64,000 nt of DNA from Haplosporangium gracile (Eukaryota; Mortierellomycota; Mortierellomycetes; Mortierellales; Mortierellaceae): positions 1 through 64,000 of the forward strand of contig JAAAUF010000035.1 in assembly GCA_015499985.1 (NCBI GenBank), read 5' to 3'. A program made the translations under genes and the position numbers. Positions 11,394-22,535 of this stretch are shown here, one piece after another (positions within the stretch are counted from its first letter, which is position 1; each line of letters begins with the position of its first letter). A model generated the notes under the pieces. That model was not told where the DNA came from, ran no database searches, and saw only the letters and a list, made by a program, of their open reading frames with translations.

Positions 11394-13415
11394 TTACATG
11401 ACAATACAGCAAACAGAGCCTTTCTTCTGCTTCTTGTCCCCATCCTTTGCATCGACCTGGACTACCTGGTGTTGCTGCTCCTCGGCTGGCTCGCCCTCCC
11501 TAGGTCCACTGCCCATTGTCGACATCTCCACCTGAACCATCTCCGGCCTCGAGTGAGCGTTCTGTGCTCTGCCTTGTTGACCTTGATAGCTGTGGTTCTG
11601 ACCCGCTGCTTGATTTTGATAGTAGTCGCTGTTACTGTTGCAGCTGTAGGATTGCTGTTGCTGGTACTGTTTCTGTGCCTGGTATTGTTGTTGTTGCTGC
11701 TGCTGCTGCTGGCGGTTGTAGGAATCTTGTTGGTAGTAGGACTGATCCTGTTGGCGACTCGAGTATTGGTCTTCCTGCGATTGAGAGTTGTATTCTTGTC
11801 TCTGACTCTGTCCTCGGTTCTGATCGTAACCTTGTTCTCGCGAGTCCTGTCGTTGGTAGCCATCTGCTGCCGAGCTCTGGATCATTTCTTGACGAGTCGG
11901 CCTGGTAACTGGAGGAGCATAAGGATCCTGTCCTGCGCTATTGTTAAGATAGGGGCGATCCCAAGAGGGCTGCTGTGTTCTGTCGAGATATTCCTGTCGC
12001 GCCTGGGGAGATTGTGGTGACTGAGGTGATTGGGGGGCGGGCTGGACCTCGTATTCACCATAGGTAGCGTAATGGTCGTGACGAGTCAATCTTTCAGTGT
12101 TCCTCCTGGCTCTCCGGGGTCGGTCAGGTCGAGTTGCAACAGGAGAACTGGCATTAGATGAAGATGGCTCGTTGGATGTTTGCTGATACTGTGATTGCTG
12201 AGACTCGACTGTTTCCTTGCGCTGTCGTTGCTTCCTTGCAGATTGTTCAGTTGAAAAATCGGGTGTTGTGTCGGATAATGGCGGTGAGACAGACGGAACT
12301 GGATGTTCTGAAGATGTGCTCGCTCGATTGTGATCTGCCCTTATATCCTGGCCCAAGTCCTGATTGTTTTCCGGTGACTGTTTGAACTTGCGGCTGTAGG
12401 CAGACGACGACGATCCAGGTGGGTTAGAAAGATCTGCGCTCGATGCTGCTTTCATCCTGTCGTAGCTTGCGAATGGGTTGCCGGCATTGGCTGGCGAGGA
12501 AGGAGCTTTGTAGAGAGGCGCGTCATAGTCGTCGCTGTAAGCAACAACATCATGATCGTACAATCCTTGCTCCTTGATGCGCTTAGCCACCACTGGAAGA
12601 ATCATGTCCTCGTGTCTTGGCTTTGGCAAAGACGAGACAGAAGCGTCTCGAGATCGTGCAGCTGCTCCCATGAATGGTTTTGTGACGGAGGGCATTAGAG
12701 AAGCAGGGGTATCGGTGAATGTTGTCGTTGTTGTTGTTGTTGTTGTTGATTTGGGACTGACTGTAGATGTACTGTTGAAGAACGGGTCGGTCGAGATTGA
12801 TGTGGCCTCTTGGGATGGACGTGATGCCAGGAATGATGTGGGTTCCATAGAGGGTGTAAAAGCCGAGGGGGTTGATGGGGCGAATGGATTGGCTATTGTA
12901 TCATCAAAGGTATAAGAAGAAGCGGCTGATTTGGATTGCGGGATTGGTGTCCGTTTGTTGTTGTTGTTCTTAGGGATCGGCCGAGGTGTAGATGGTGCAG
13001 AGGCGTATGAGGCTACTGCTGCAGCTGAAGCGGCCTTCTGTTTTGGATTTGGGCGGTTCACGCTCTCGGCGGTTGCTCTCTTTGCCTTTGGGATAGGGAT
13101 GCGTGACTCGTAGTGCCTTTCCCGCTGCTATAAAACACACAATGCAAATGGCGATCGATGGAGGGAGCGAGGAAAAATGAAAAAGGGAAGAGCAAAGAGG
13201 CGGGTGAGTATTGTATACGATGAATCGAAGAGAGGCCGATGGACGGTGGACGATGCTCACAAGGAGGAAAGATGGATGGCCAGCAGCGAGAGGCTCCTTT
13301 ATTCCAATCTTCTGTCCCGCCCTGCTCGACACATCAACAATCTACAGCGGTAGCGGGATGAATACAATGCTGATAAACGTTTGATCCTTACAAAAACGTC
13401 TTGGTTGTCGGCCAT
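11394..13415 (-). CDS. Gln/Ser-rich intrinsically disordered protein with C-terminal CaaX prenylation box
   Basis: Two exons. Exon 1 (13415-13392) encodes only MADNQDVF and ends at GTAAGG. Exon 2 (13127-11394) supplies the rest, for 585 residues. The acceptor is a tandem TAGCAG, so a Gln may be included or skipped. The chain is low complexity throughout: Ser/Ala/Pro-rich first half, then Gln/Tyr/Ser/Asn-rich with poly-Gln near the end, like prion-type sequences. The last residues are KKGSVCCIVM. C582-I-V-M fits a CaaX box, with Met last favouring farnesylation. The neighbouring Cys581 could be palmitoylated and the preceding lysines (KKQKK) would help membrane binding. This is predicted to tether a disordered protein to the plasma membrane. 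The N-terminal RERHYESRIPIPKAKR is the least repetitive part. No enzyme domain is seen. Confidence 0.82.
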
Positions 13416-16122
13416 TCCAGGGGTGCTCAGGATTTCCATGGTCTATATGGTTGGTTCAATGGCGTAGGTCCATTAAAAAGGGACATATGCACATGCATAC
13501 ATGCAGAAAGAAATACAGAGAAGGAAAAGGCAAAAAGAAAAAGGGATGAAGAAAAAGAAATAAAGGACAAAGGAGAAAGGGAGACGAGGAGACGAGGGGA
13601 AGAAAGAAGGAAATAAAAATTTGGGTTAGTTGCATGTCTGACTTTGCCAATTGTTTCTGCCTGTATGTATGTCTACAACACCAATCCATCCCCCCTCAAT
13701 TGCTGAACTCAACCCCCAAAAATATCGTGGTGCTCCAAGTGGGCAAAGGCTCTCGTTCTGTTGGCTGTCTGTCTGCCTATCTGTCTGTCGACCCATAGAG
13801 AAGGAAGCAAAAAAAAAAAAGTCGGTGGCTTCCTGCTCCATCGGGCTAATTTCTCTCACTCTCTCAATCGATGCTGTTCTTGCTTGTTGCACAATTAAAT
13901 TGGCGGGAGAGAGCTGAAAAACAAAAGCACCTGTGAGAGCCTCCGTATTGAATCAGTGATTTTCTTTGAGTAGTGGCGGGTAAGCAAAGGCAGGGGTATC
14001 GCATCGAATCCCAAGAGCAGTATCAGACACCAAACATCTGGTATCTTCGAGTCAGGTCAGGGGAAACCGTAGCTCCAGCACACGTATTAGCTGTAGTTTT
14101 TTTTGTCGTTGTGTGTTAAATGCGTTTGAGTAAGCGAACAGGCGGGAGGAAGTATTTGTGAGAGTTTTCCGTGTATGCAAAAAAATTGACTTGGAAAAAG
14201 GTGCTGGAAAAGATACTCCCGACCCGGACAGACTCCAAGGGTTGTTTGTTGTAGGGGTTGTTGTGTGCGTGCTTGTTATTTACCTGGCTCATGTCTGGAT
14301 CCCTGTAGTGAGGTTAGACCCCCTTGTTGGTAGACGGGTAGAGTGGACAGAGTGAGTGCTTTTTTTTAACTCCTCTGACTACGAGGGACAGGAGAACCGA
14401 GAACGATGAGTGTGGGTGCGAGTGAGTGCGAGCGTGAGTATGTGCGTGAATGTGAGAGAAAGAAAGTTGGTTGAGTGTCGTAGTAAGAAGAAGAGGAGGA
14501 GGAATGGAGGGTGTGAAGAGTAATTATAGAGAAGGGAATAATGAGAGAGCGAGGACGTGAGGAGGAGAAAGAAAGGTGAGAGAAAGAATGAGACTGGATT
14601 GCCAAGCTTGTTTTTGAAGGGAAGGGTAAAGAAGGGAATGGTTGCGATAGGAGAGACAAAATGGATTAGGTAGCGAGAAGGTGTCGAGTCGAGAAATAAA
14701 AGAAGTGCGTTGAAGTAGAATGGTGATCGAAGGAAAGGAAAAAGGGAAGAAAGGGAAAGAGAAAGAGAAAGGGAAGGGGGGAAGAGGGAAGAAGTGTGTG
14801 TGAGTGGTGTGAGTGGTGTAGTGCAAAGTGAAAAGTGAAAAGTGAAAAGAGACCAAAGCTATTTTTGCCCATGTCCAATTGCTCGACTCTTACTCTCACC
14901 ATCTCCCGCTTTGCTTCTGCTTCTGGCTCACAGGTGTCAGTCAGTACTTCCTTGTCGCTACTTGCTTCTTACATCGATGCACTGCACCTCATCTGTCAGC
15001 GAGTGTAGACTATACTGAACTTCTATCGTTCTTGTTGTCATTGTTTAAAATTATCGTAATATCCACGTCAACATGCCGTGCTCCTTCGTATCCTTTTGGA
15101 AGGATCCTTTATCAACGGTACAGACAGAGCACGCGCGGTAAATAAAAGTGATCAATTTGATCGCCAACGCTACTTAGACTATTTAGAGTGATGGTAAAGA
15201 GTATCTGGACTGCGTGTCATCCCAAATATCCTCGCCAGTCAGCGATGTCTTGAATTCCTCCTTCTCCTCCACCTCCTGCTCTTTGGTTGAGTCCTGGATG
15301 AGTTGGCAACTGGGAACCCTTGATTATCACCTCCTCATCCTCAACGGCCCTGGCCATGTCTAGTCAGGGACTATATAAAAAATCACGAAATCTCCCAGGA
15401 GTTTCCCTTCTCTTTCCTAATCAAGGCAACTCTATTTCTCGTTTGTTACGTTAACGCGCCTTTCACATTTTCTTTTTCGTCAAGCCCTCAATGTTCCTTA
15501 CTCTTCTCTCTACTACACCTACCGGCGCATAATGCCCCCCACTCCTGGTATCAAATACAAACACATTGCTTAAATGTCCTCTATTCCCCCCCCCCTTTTT
15601 TTTTGTTCAACATTGTCTACATGAATTACATAGCTCCTCTGAGTCCATTTCGCCTTCTTTCATGTCAAGCAGCGCATTGTTATATGTGTGAATGCATGTA
15701 TATGTGTAAACCTATCTACTCTTGGCAGGAACTGGTCGAACGAGATCACATCCTCCTTCAACAGCTTCAGCGCGTTAATTTGTTTACCTGCTACTTTGCT
15801 TTCCATTTTTGGAGTCGAAAGAACAGAACGAATGAACCAATTTTGGGTCATTTCATGACCAGTTGAGAACCTTCCTTGGGGCAAGGCAAAGAGGACAAAG
15901 GGCGATGATCGGAAACAGTGATGCATACCCTTCCTCATTTACATCGCCTATAAAAGTAGTGAGTGAAAACAACGGCGTCCTTTTTATTTTCTTCTTTTTC
16001 TTCTTCTTCTTCTTCTTCTCGTCATCCGCGCCCTTCGTCCTACTCCTCCACCACCTTTCTTCCCCGTTACCTTTCTTCTCCACATCTCCTACAACCACCG
16101 CCATTACAAATACCTATATAGG
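13416..16122. other. Divergent intergenic region between the CaaX-protein and GNAT genes
   Basis: A 2.7-kb region between two outward-facing genes. It contains GA-rich stretches (13500-13620 and 14400-14850), a poly-C/poly-T tract near 15588-15604 and one small minus-strand ORF (15217-15357) listed separately. Nothing else coding is supported. Confidence 0.5.
15217..15357 (-). CDS. Candidate small ORF, 46 residues
   Basis: ATG at 15357 and TGA at 15217-15219. The product begins MARAVEDEEVIIKGSQLPTH, then a Gly-rich linker, and ends IQDIADWRGYLG. It stands out because the surrounding DNA is simple-sequence while this stretch has balanced composition. A TATATA motif lies about 15 bp upstream of the ATG on the coding strand, at about 15372-15378. 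It is too short to identify by family. It could be a genuine short gene, an exon of something longer, or chance. Confidence 0.3.
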   Translation of the reverse strand: MARAVEDEEVIIKGSQLPTHPGLNQRAGGGGEGGIQDIADWRGYLG

Positions 16123-18678
16123 ATGACTGTCTTGAACGACACTAACCCCAACAACGGCGGCCATGGCCACGACCATAGCAAGGCCATCGACATTGGTGAT
16201 GGACTCATCATGCGCTGGTCCACCAAGGCCGATACCGACAATGTTGTCCAGATTGTCGGCGAGTGTTTCAGAGTAAGTTCTTCATCCTTCGTTGCACACT
16301 CATCTTCCATGCCGCAGTTCTTTTTTGCACTGTGTATTAATTCTTCTTATTTTTCCTTTATTCGCGTCCCATTTAATGATTTAGTGGCTCCCATTAGGTG
16401 ACCCTCGTTCAGAAGACGAGATTCCTGGACCCAGCGAACTCCTCAAGGCCGGTGCTGTAAGTCCCTTTTTTAATGATCCACATTTAGATAACGACCTATG
16501 CAATTGATCCTTTGTTGGTTTGCTGAACGTTGTCTATTGATGCTTGTGAGCAAAAGCAAACCGTTAGTCGACATGCCTTAACCGTTTTGTCACTATTTTG
16601 TTTTGTACGTGTGTTGGTATGTAGAGACGATTGTTGTCGGGTAAAACGGCGGCGATGAGCGAGTACGACTACGCATTGGTCGAGGACACGGCTAACATGG
16701 CCAAGGGCCTCAATCCGATCGTCGCCTGTGTCGCCCTCCACAACGTCCCGGCCTATTATGGATCTGTCAACCTTGTGTTCGGCAAGCCCGAATTGATCGC
16801 CACCGAGCCCGTAAGTTTCCCTTCTCTTGCTTTNNNNNNNNNNNNNNNNNNNNNNNNNNNNNNNNNNNNNNNNNNNNNNNNNNNNNNNNNNNNNNNNNNN
16901 NNNNNNNNNNNNNNNNNNNNNNNNNNNNNNNNNNNNNNNNNNNNNNNNNNNNNNNNNNNNNNNNNNNNNNNNNNNNNNNNNNNNNNNNNNNNNNNCCCCC
17001 CCCCTTTTTTTTTTTTTTTTTTGCTTTGCATCTATTTTCTTATTTTGTGCATTACTTGGCGTGTCAATTGCACTTTGCTCAACTATGTTTGTTATTTATT
17101 TTTGGTTATCACAATACAATTCAACATAACATAACATAACATAACATACATGTCTGTCATAATGAAACCTAACAAAATAGTCGTACCGTAACAAGGGCCT
17201 GATCCGAAGACTGATGCACGAGATGATCCATCCTGCCTCAGAGGCCAGAGGCCATGTCCTCCAGTTCATCCCTGGCATCCCATACTTTTACCGGTAAGGC
17301 AGACGAACGGGGCATTCGTTTTGGTTGTTGAAGAAGCAAGGGAAATGGATTAATTTTGCCCTTTTTGGTTTTTTTTTAGAGAAATCGTATGATCTTTCGC
17401 AGAAGTCAAAATTGAGAGTTGAATAGATTGTGTTATTCACGCACGTTATCCCTAATTCGCATTCACACCTACTCTTACTGACTCCATGTCCCCTCTCCTC
17501 TTCCTTCATCTCACAATAGCCAATTCGGCTACGAGTACGGCCTGAACCCCCTCTCCGGTAGTAAGCTCGACTCTCTCGACATCCCACCCCTCTCGCCCAC
17601 CAAGCAAGGCGAACCCTACCCCCTCCGCCTTGCAACGCAAACCGACATCCCCTTCCTAACCCGCCTCTCCCAAACGCCTCACCAATACATCCAACCCCAC
17701 GAAGTCGTCGTTGGTACTCGATACACCCCCGAGTACTGGCAATACGCTGTGCATGATAGTTTCCTTGATCGACAAAGTCGCTTTGATGCCGATCGACAGA
17801 TTTTTATTATTACCAATGGTGGAGAAGGGAAGGCGGTGGGGTTTGTGAGCATGTCGCATATTTTCTTTGGCAGCAAGGTCGAGGCGTTCGCGTTGGATGA
17901 GGCCGAGGGGGTTTATTATGTCGATGTTGCGTATTCGGCTTTAAGGCAGTTGTTTGATTTTGCCAAGGAGCGTCAGGCCCAGAATGCCAAAGCCTTTGAA
18001 GACTTCAAGAAGTCCACCGCCAAGGCGAAGACGAACCAGGAACCCACCTCTGCAACAGAAGAAGCCCGAGCCGCCGCCGCGATCCTCGAAGCCGCATCGA
18101 AGCCTGCTCCATCCATCTCCCTAACCCTCGGTCTGCACAACAACCACCCCTTGGTTCAGACCCTCGGCACAAAAGCCAAACGCCTCCCTTTGGGCGTCAA
18201 CCTCCCCGGTCACCGCCTCTACACCCGTATTAATAGCTACCCCTTTTTCCTCGAGGCCGTCCGCTCCGAACTCGAACTTCGTCTCGCTCAGAACCCCGCC
18301 ACCAAAGGCACCAGCTGCCGACTCCGCCTCGATTTTTTCCGCAAGGTCGAGGGTAACACTGCCAAAGGCCTCGAAATTGTTATCGAGAAGGGCCAGCTGG
18401 TCAAAATCCACGATTGGGCTAACCCAGGTCCTGAAGACCTGTTCAACGAGAGACAAGCCTGGAAGAGCGATGAGAAGAAGAATGGAGGCAAGGCGCCGAC
18501 GATTTATTATGCGACCTTCTCGCCATTGACATTCACGCAGCTGGTGACAGGAAAGCAGTCGTTGGAGGAATTGATCTGGTCGTACGGCGACAACTCGGCT
18601 AGGGAGGATGCCGCGCGTTTGATCCTCAATACCTTGTTCCCGAAGGTTGAACACAGCATGGACTTTTTCGACTGGTAA
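16123..18678 (+). CDS. GNAT N-acetyltransferase with SCP2-like C-terminal domain (one exon lost in assembly gap)
   Basis: Exons 16123-16272, 16385-16456, 16625-16810, [missing], 17181-17293 and 17520-18678 encode about 559 residues plus the lost part. The first 136 residues match the start of a GNAT fold (STKADTDNVVQIVGECF, VACVALHNVPAYYGSVNL). After the gap comes the acetyl-CoA-binding segment YRNKGLIRRLMHEMI, then HVLQFIPGIPYFYRQFGYEY. A second alpha/beta region follows. The C-terminus (GLEIVIEKGQLVKIHDWANP, ATFSPLTFTQLVTGKQSLEE) resembles the SCP2-like domain found in Eis-type bacterial acetyltransferases and their fungal relatives. The gap of 162 N lies between donor 16811 and the next exon and should hold the strand before the acetyl-CoA loop. 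Substrate unknown; no targeting signal visible. An AATAAA lies at 18730-18735. Confidence 0.8.
16834..16995. other. Assembly gap (162 N)
   Basis: A run of N inside the GNAT gene, bordered on the right by a C9/T18 homopolymer that probably stopped the assembly. Confidence 0.99.
17123..17150. repeat. (ACATA)n microsatellite
   Basis: Five consecutive ACATA units in an intron of the GNAT gene, just upstream of the exon beginning at 17181. Confidence 0.9.
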
Positions 18679-18729
18679 AAAACTGCTTTTTTTTCTCTCT
18701 TTTTGCGTATGTGTAGAATAGAAAAATAT

Positions 18730-18735
18730 AATAAA
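18730..18735 (+). terminator. Polyadenylation signal of the GNAT gene
   Basis: AATAAA, 52 nt after the TAA stop, in an AT-rich context. Confidence 0.5.
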
Positions 18736-18960
18736 TATTTGATCGACTATTTTACAGTTTTTATTTGGGGGTTTTTTATGGTTTGTCGTGGTAGAGAAAA
18801 AATAGGGAGAACAATGCGGAGGAAAGAAAAAATGAAGGCATAATACATCTAAGTAACGAGGTGTTAACTTGACAAGAAGTGAAAAAAACGTAGAGAAACA
18901 AGAAAGAAAAAGGGCGTTATCACACAAAAACAATGTGGTTTCCAAGCGATTTTCCCCCCT

Positions 18961-21900
18961 TCAAGACCGAACACGTTTGCGAGCTGGCTCTCCGTCCAGC
19001 TCGATGCTGTGATGATCGACTTCAGGAGACCGGGTATGGATCGGATCTTGCTGTACTGCTACTACGCCCGCCGCCTGTCCTGGCTGTTGCTGGCGTTGTT
19101 GTTGTTGTTGTTGCTGCTGCTGTGACAGCAACTGGAGTCGTTGTTGATGCTGATGTTGTTCCTGGAGCTGCTGAAGGAACTGCGAATCCTCCATGGGGTA
19201 GATCGAAAACGTGTGCGCACTAGAAACTGATCCAGCAGGGACAGAAGCATTGCTCGTTCCGGACAATGATCCTGCGCCTGGACCAGCGTTTGGTCCATGG
19301 AGTCCGTTCATGCTCAACACCGCTGCAGTCACTGCTGCCTCGGTGTTGGCATCCACCTGCGCCTGTAAATGGGCAGCCTGGACTTGCGCTTGCGCTTGTG
19401 CCTGGGCTTGAGCTTGAGCTTGAGCTTGAGCTTGAGCTTGTGCCTGCGCGTGGGCATGTGCCGCCTGAACCTGTGCGTGGGCGTGGGCTGCCTGTGCTTG
19501 CGCCTGTGCTTGAGCTTGAGCTTGCGCCTGTGCCTGTGCCTGTGCCAACAAGGGTGAAGACTCCATGCTACTGTGGTTGCTGTTGGTTGCACTGGGGGTA
19601 TGACTAAGAGCCAGGATTGAACCATTGGCTTCCAGTGTCCGCATGGCTGCATTTCCTGCAACACTATTAACGTTGATCCCCGACCCACTGAGTGTTCGAT
19701 GATGCTGGCCGCCTGATTGACTGGATTGCCGGCTGTGTTGAAGGAGGTTGTTCTGATGATGCTGGGGACCGAGATCGCCCGCCGACGTCGTCGTTGAGTG
19801 CATGTGGGTCGCAGCCGCATGGCGGAGTGCCGGTACTGCTGTCACCAGTGGTGAAACATTCGTTGACGACATGGCTAGGGACGGTGTGGGTGTTGATACA
19901 ATGACATTCTCGGCCGTGGTGCCCGAGAGTGAAGACACGGCTGAAAGGATACCAGCTGACTGACTAGGGCTGATGACCGTCGACGACCCGTCTACTCCTC
20001 CTCCGCCATTAACACCGGCTCCAGTCGCTGTTATGCCTCCTGCGCTCGAGTTCTGTCGACTGTGGCCCTTTTCCCGGAGAGCTTCGGCGTCCGCGCGGTG
20101 GAGCTGCAGAAGATCAGAGGTCGACGTCGTCCCCAAACTGTGGGAGATCCCCTCCATGGTCGAAGGTCCTGCGCTAACTCCAGAAAGATTGTGATGGCGT
20201 ACAAATGCAGATGCGGCATGCTGTTGAGCTTGCTGTGGCTGTTGTGGCTGCTGAGGCTGCTGAGCTTGCTGAGGTTGCTGAATTTGAGCCTGGGGTTGAG
20301 GTTGAGGCTGAGGTTGTTGAACCTGCTGGTGCAATTGTTGAGTCTGACCAGCGTTTGTCGAATAATTCGCAGGCAAGTTTCCGACAACATCCGCTATTGC
20401 CGCCGCTGTTGCCGCCGCATTAGCCTCAGCATCCGTACTCCTGTCGCCTCCAACCATTGGAACATGAAAGCTTTGTTGTGTGATGTGAAGAATTGTCATA
20501 AAAGCCTTCATGACATCCTGCTGAAGATCCCAAGGGATCTGGTCCATCTGCGTCTTCAGATCGTCCCATGTAATTTCCGTCCGCGATGACATGCCTTGCA
20601 GCGTTTGGTGAACATCGTGGCCAGCGCCACCAAGAGCCGACATCACCTCGCTCGAAAGGGAGCCCAACGACGGGTGAGAGGGCTGGAATCCTGATATCGA
20701 CACCGGCGGAACTACTGACGACCGAGATGAAGAAATGATGGATCCCTGGGCCAAAAAGTCGGGCATGCCGTAAGGACCCATAGGCGAGTCTGATTCCGGA
20801 GGGCCAGTCGGTGCAGATGGTCCAATGACATCCATTATACTCCTTGAAGTGGCGTCGCTTTTGTTGATGTTTGTCCCGCCTGCTCCACTTGCGCGACGCC
20901 CGCTTGCTGTTGCCTTGGAAGAGCCCGCCATTGCGTTGGCCGTTGAGGCCCTAGTTCTGGGTGTGTTGGTACTCCGAGAGGATGAAGACGCTACTCCTCC
21001 TGACTTGGAGGATGATCCTGCTCCTGATTTGGACTCCTTTATGGTAAGTTTTGTAGAACTGCCGTCAACTTCGTCAGGGAGCGGTAGAAGTGGGTGGTTA
21101 TGAACAAGATGCACCTTGGTGAATCGACCGCGCTTTCCGTCCCGGTTCCCGCGCTTTTTAGAGAATCCAACAGAGATCATCCATGGACAGCCACAGCGCT
21201 TGGTTCGGACATTAGAATCTGGGGGCTTCTTGTCTGTGCCCATGTATGCTCCCTGTCTCTCACAAGCAAGATCTTTCTATATACGAGTATTTTGCAAAAA
21301 ATATGAAAGCCGTGATTAGTCTCAATATATAACACACAAAGCCAAACTTGATAGATATGACCTGGATATGTTACCTGAACAACAGCACCGTGCTTGTCCT
21401 TTGTTGTACGCTTCACGATCACGACAGTGTTTACGTCTCGTGCATATCTCTCCGCAAACTGCTGAGCCGCCTCCAAGGTATCAAACTCCATTGATCGGTT
21501 CGGAACAAGGCTTTCGTCCATTGCTGGATGATCCTGCAACAGCTGAACTCCGTCTGGTAACTGTTGAGGCTGAGGCTGAGGCTGAGACTGAGACTGCTGG
21601 TGGATTTGCGGCTGTTGCTGGGCTGGTTGGAGCAGCAAGACTTGTTGCTGTGGTTGGATTGACTGCGGCTGGGGTTGCTGTTGTGTAGGTTGAGGTTGCT
21701 GTTGCTGCTGCTGCTGTTTGAGCACTTGCTGTTGTAAACGCCTTTGCTCCTTTCCTTGTTGCTGCTGCTGCTGAAGCAGCAATAGTTGTTGCTGGTGCTG
21801 TTGCTGCTGCTGTTGTTGCTGCTGTTGATGTTGCTGCTGCTGTAAAAGTTGACTGGTTGATGTTCCGCTCGTCAACTGTCCCATACTGATGTCATATGGA

Positions 21901-22535
21901 GCAGCTGCAGGCAGCTTTTGAATCACGTCTCCATTGACAACTGCAGATGCATCCGAGACGTGTTCTGAAGGCGCGATTCCTCCCATGACAGACGGCACTC
22001 CGGCGGCAGCTGATCCTTGTGCCAACAACTGCTGTTGCTGTTGCTGTTGATGTTGATGTTGCTGTTGATGTTGACGTTGAAGTTGCTGTTGATGTTGCTT
22101 GATAAGTTGCGCTGCAGTGGATATGCTTGTGGTAGCAGAGGAAGATGATGACGTCGGTGGAGGAGGTTGTGTGGATATAGATGTGGATGTTGACGGAGGA
22201 GCATGCATCATGGCCGCGGTCGGGTTGTGAGTCTGCTGTTGAATACCAATCGAGCCCTGCATGGGATCTGACGTCATGACGGGATTTGGATGTGATTTCA
22301 TCGACCCCTCCGTTCCTTCTCCTCCTGCTCCTGTTCCCGCTGCTCCTCCTATTGCTGCATTTGTTGCTGTTGCAGTAACCGGCGAAGTTGTAGGTCCCCC
22401 AACTCCAACCCCCGTACCATTGACACCGCTGACACCGAGACTGTTAACAACAGAGGCAAGCACGCCTGGGGCACCATTGGCATGACTGATACTAGCCAGG
22501 ATGTGTGTGCTTTCGCTCATGTCGTGATCAGCCAT
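18961..22535 (-). CDS. FAR1-type (WRKY-GCM1 superfamily) zinc-binding transcription factor
   Basis: Two exons, 22535-21375 and 21276-18961, joined in phase 0, give 1,158 residues. The DNA-binding domain spans about 349-450 and crosses the intron. It begins with MEFDTLEAAQQFAERYARDV, continues with TVVIVKRTTKDKHGAVVQ, then KDLACERQGAY, RTKRCGCPWMI and FTKVHLVHNHPLL. The likely zinc ligands are Cys392, Cys417 (in CPW), His446 and His448 (HNH), the C-C-H-H order of FAR1/FHY3-like and related fungal WRKY-GCM1 domains. Everything else is disordered: poly-Gln and Gln/Pro runs before the domain, and a Ser/Gly/Thr-rich region after it. Further on is a long alternating Gln-Ala tract with Ala-His insertions. 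Predicted nuclear regulator; a basic RKRVRS ends the protein. In plants such domains derive from Mutator-like transposases, but no transposase domain is visible here. Confidence 0.85.
19380..19550. repeat. (GCTTGA/GCCTGT)n coding repeat encoding (Gln-Ala)n
   Basis: Tandem hexamers GCTTGA, GCCTGT and GCTTGC on the plus strand read as alternating Ala-Gln on the minus strand, interrupted by Ala-His and Val units. It lies within the FAR1-type gene. Codon changes within the repeat suggest it is not a very recent expansion. Confidence 0.9.

Noticed and set aside
11340..12020. Plus-strand 226-codon Leu/Val-rich ORF looking like a membrane protein
   Set aside because: Antisense of the Gln-rich region of the CaaX protein; the hydrophobic runs are artefacts of CAG/CAA complement.
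16631..17134. Long ORFs running through the N gap
   Set aside because: They are open only because N codons cannot be stops. The true exon ends at the GTAAGT at 16811.
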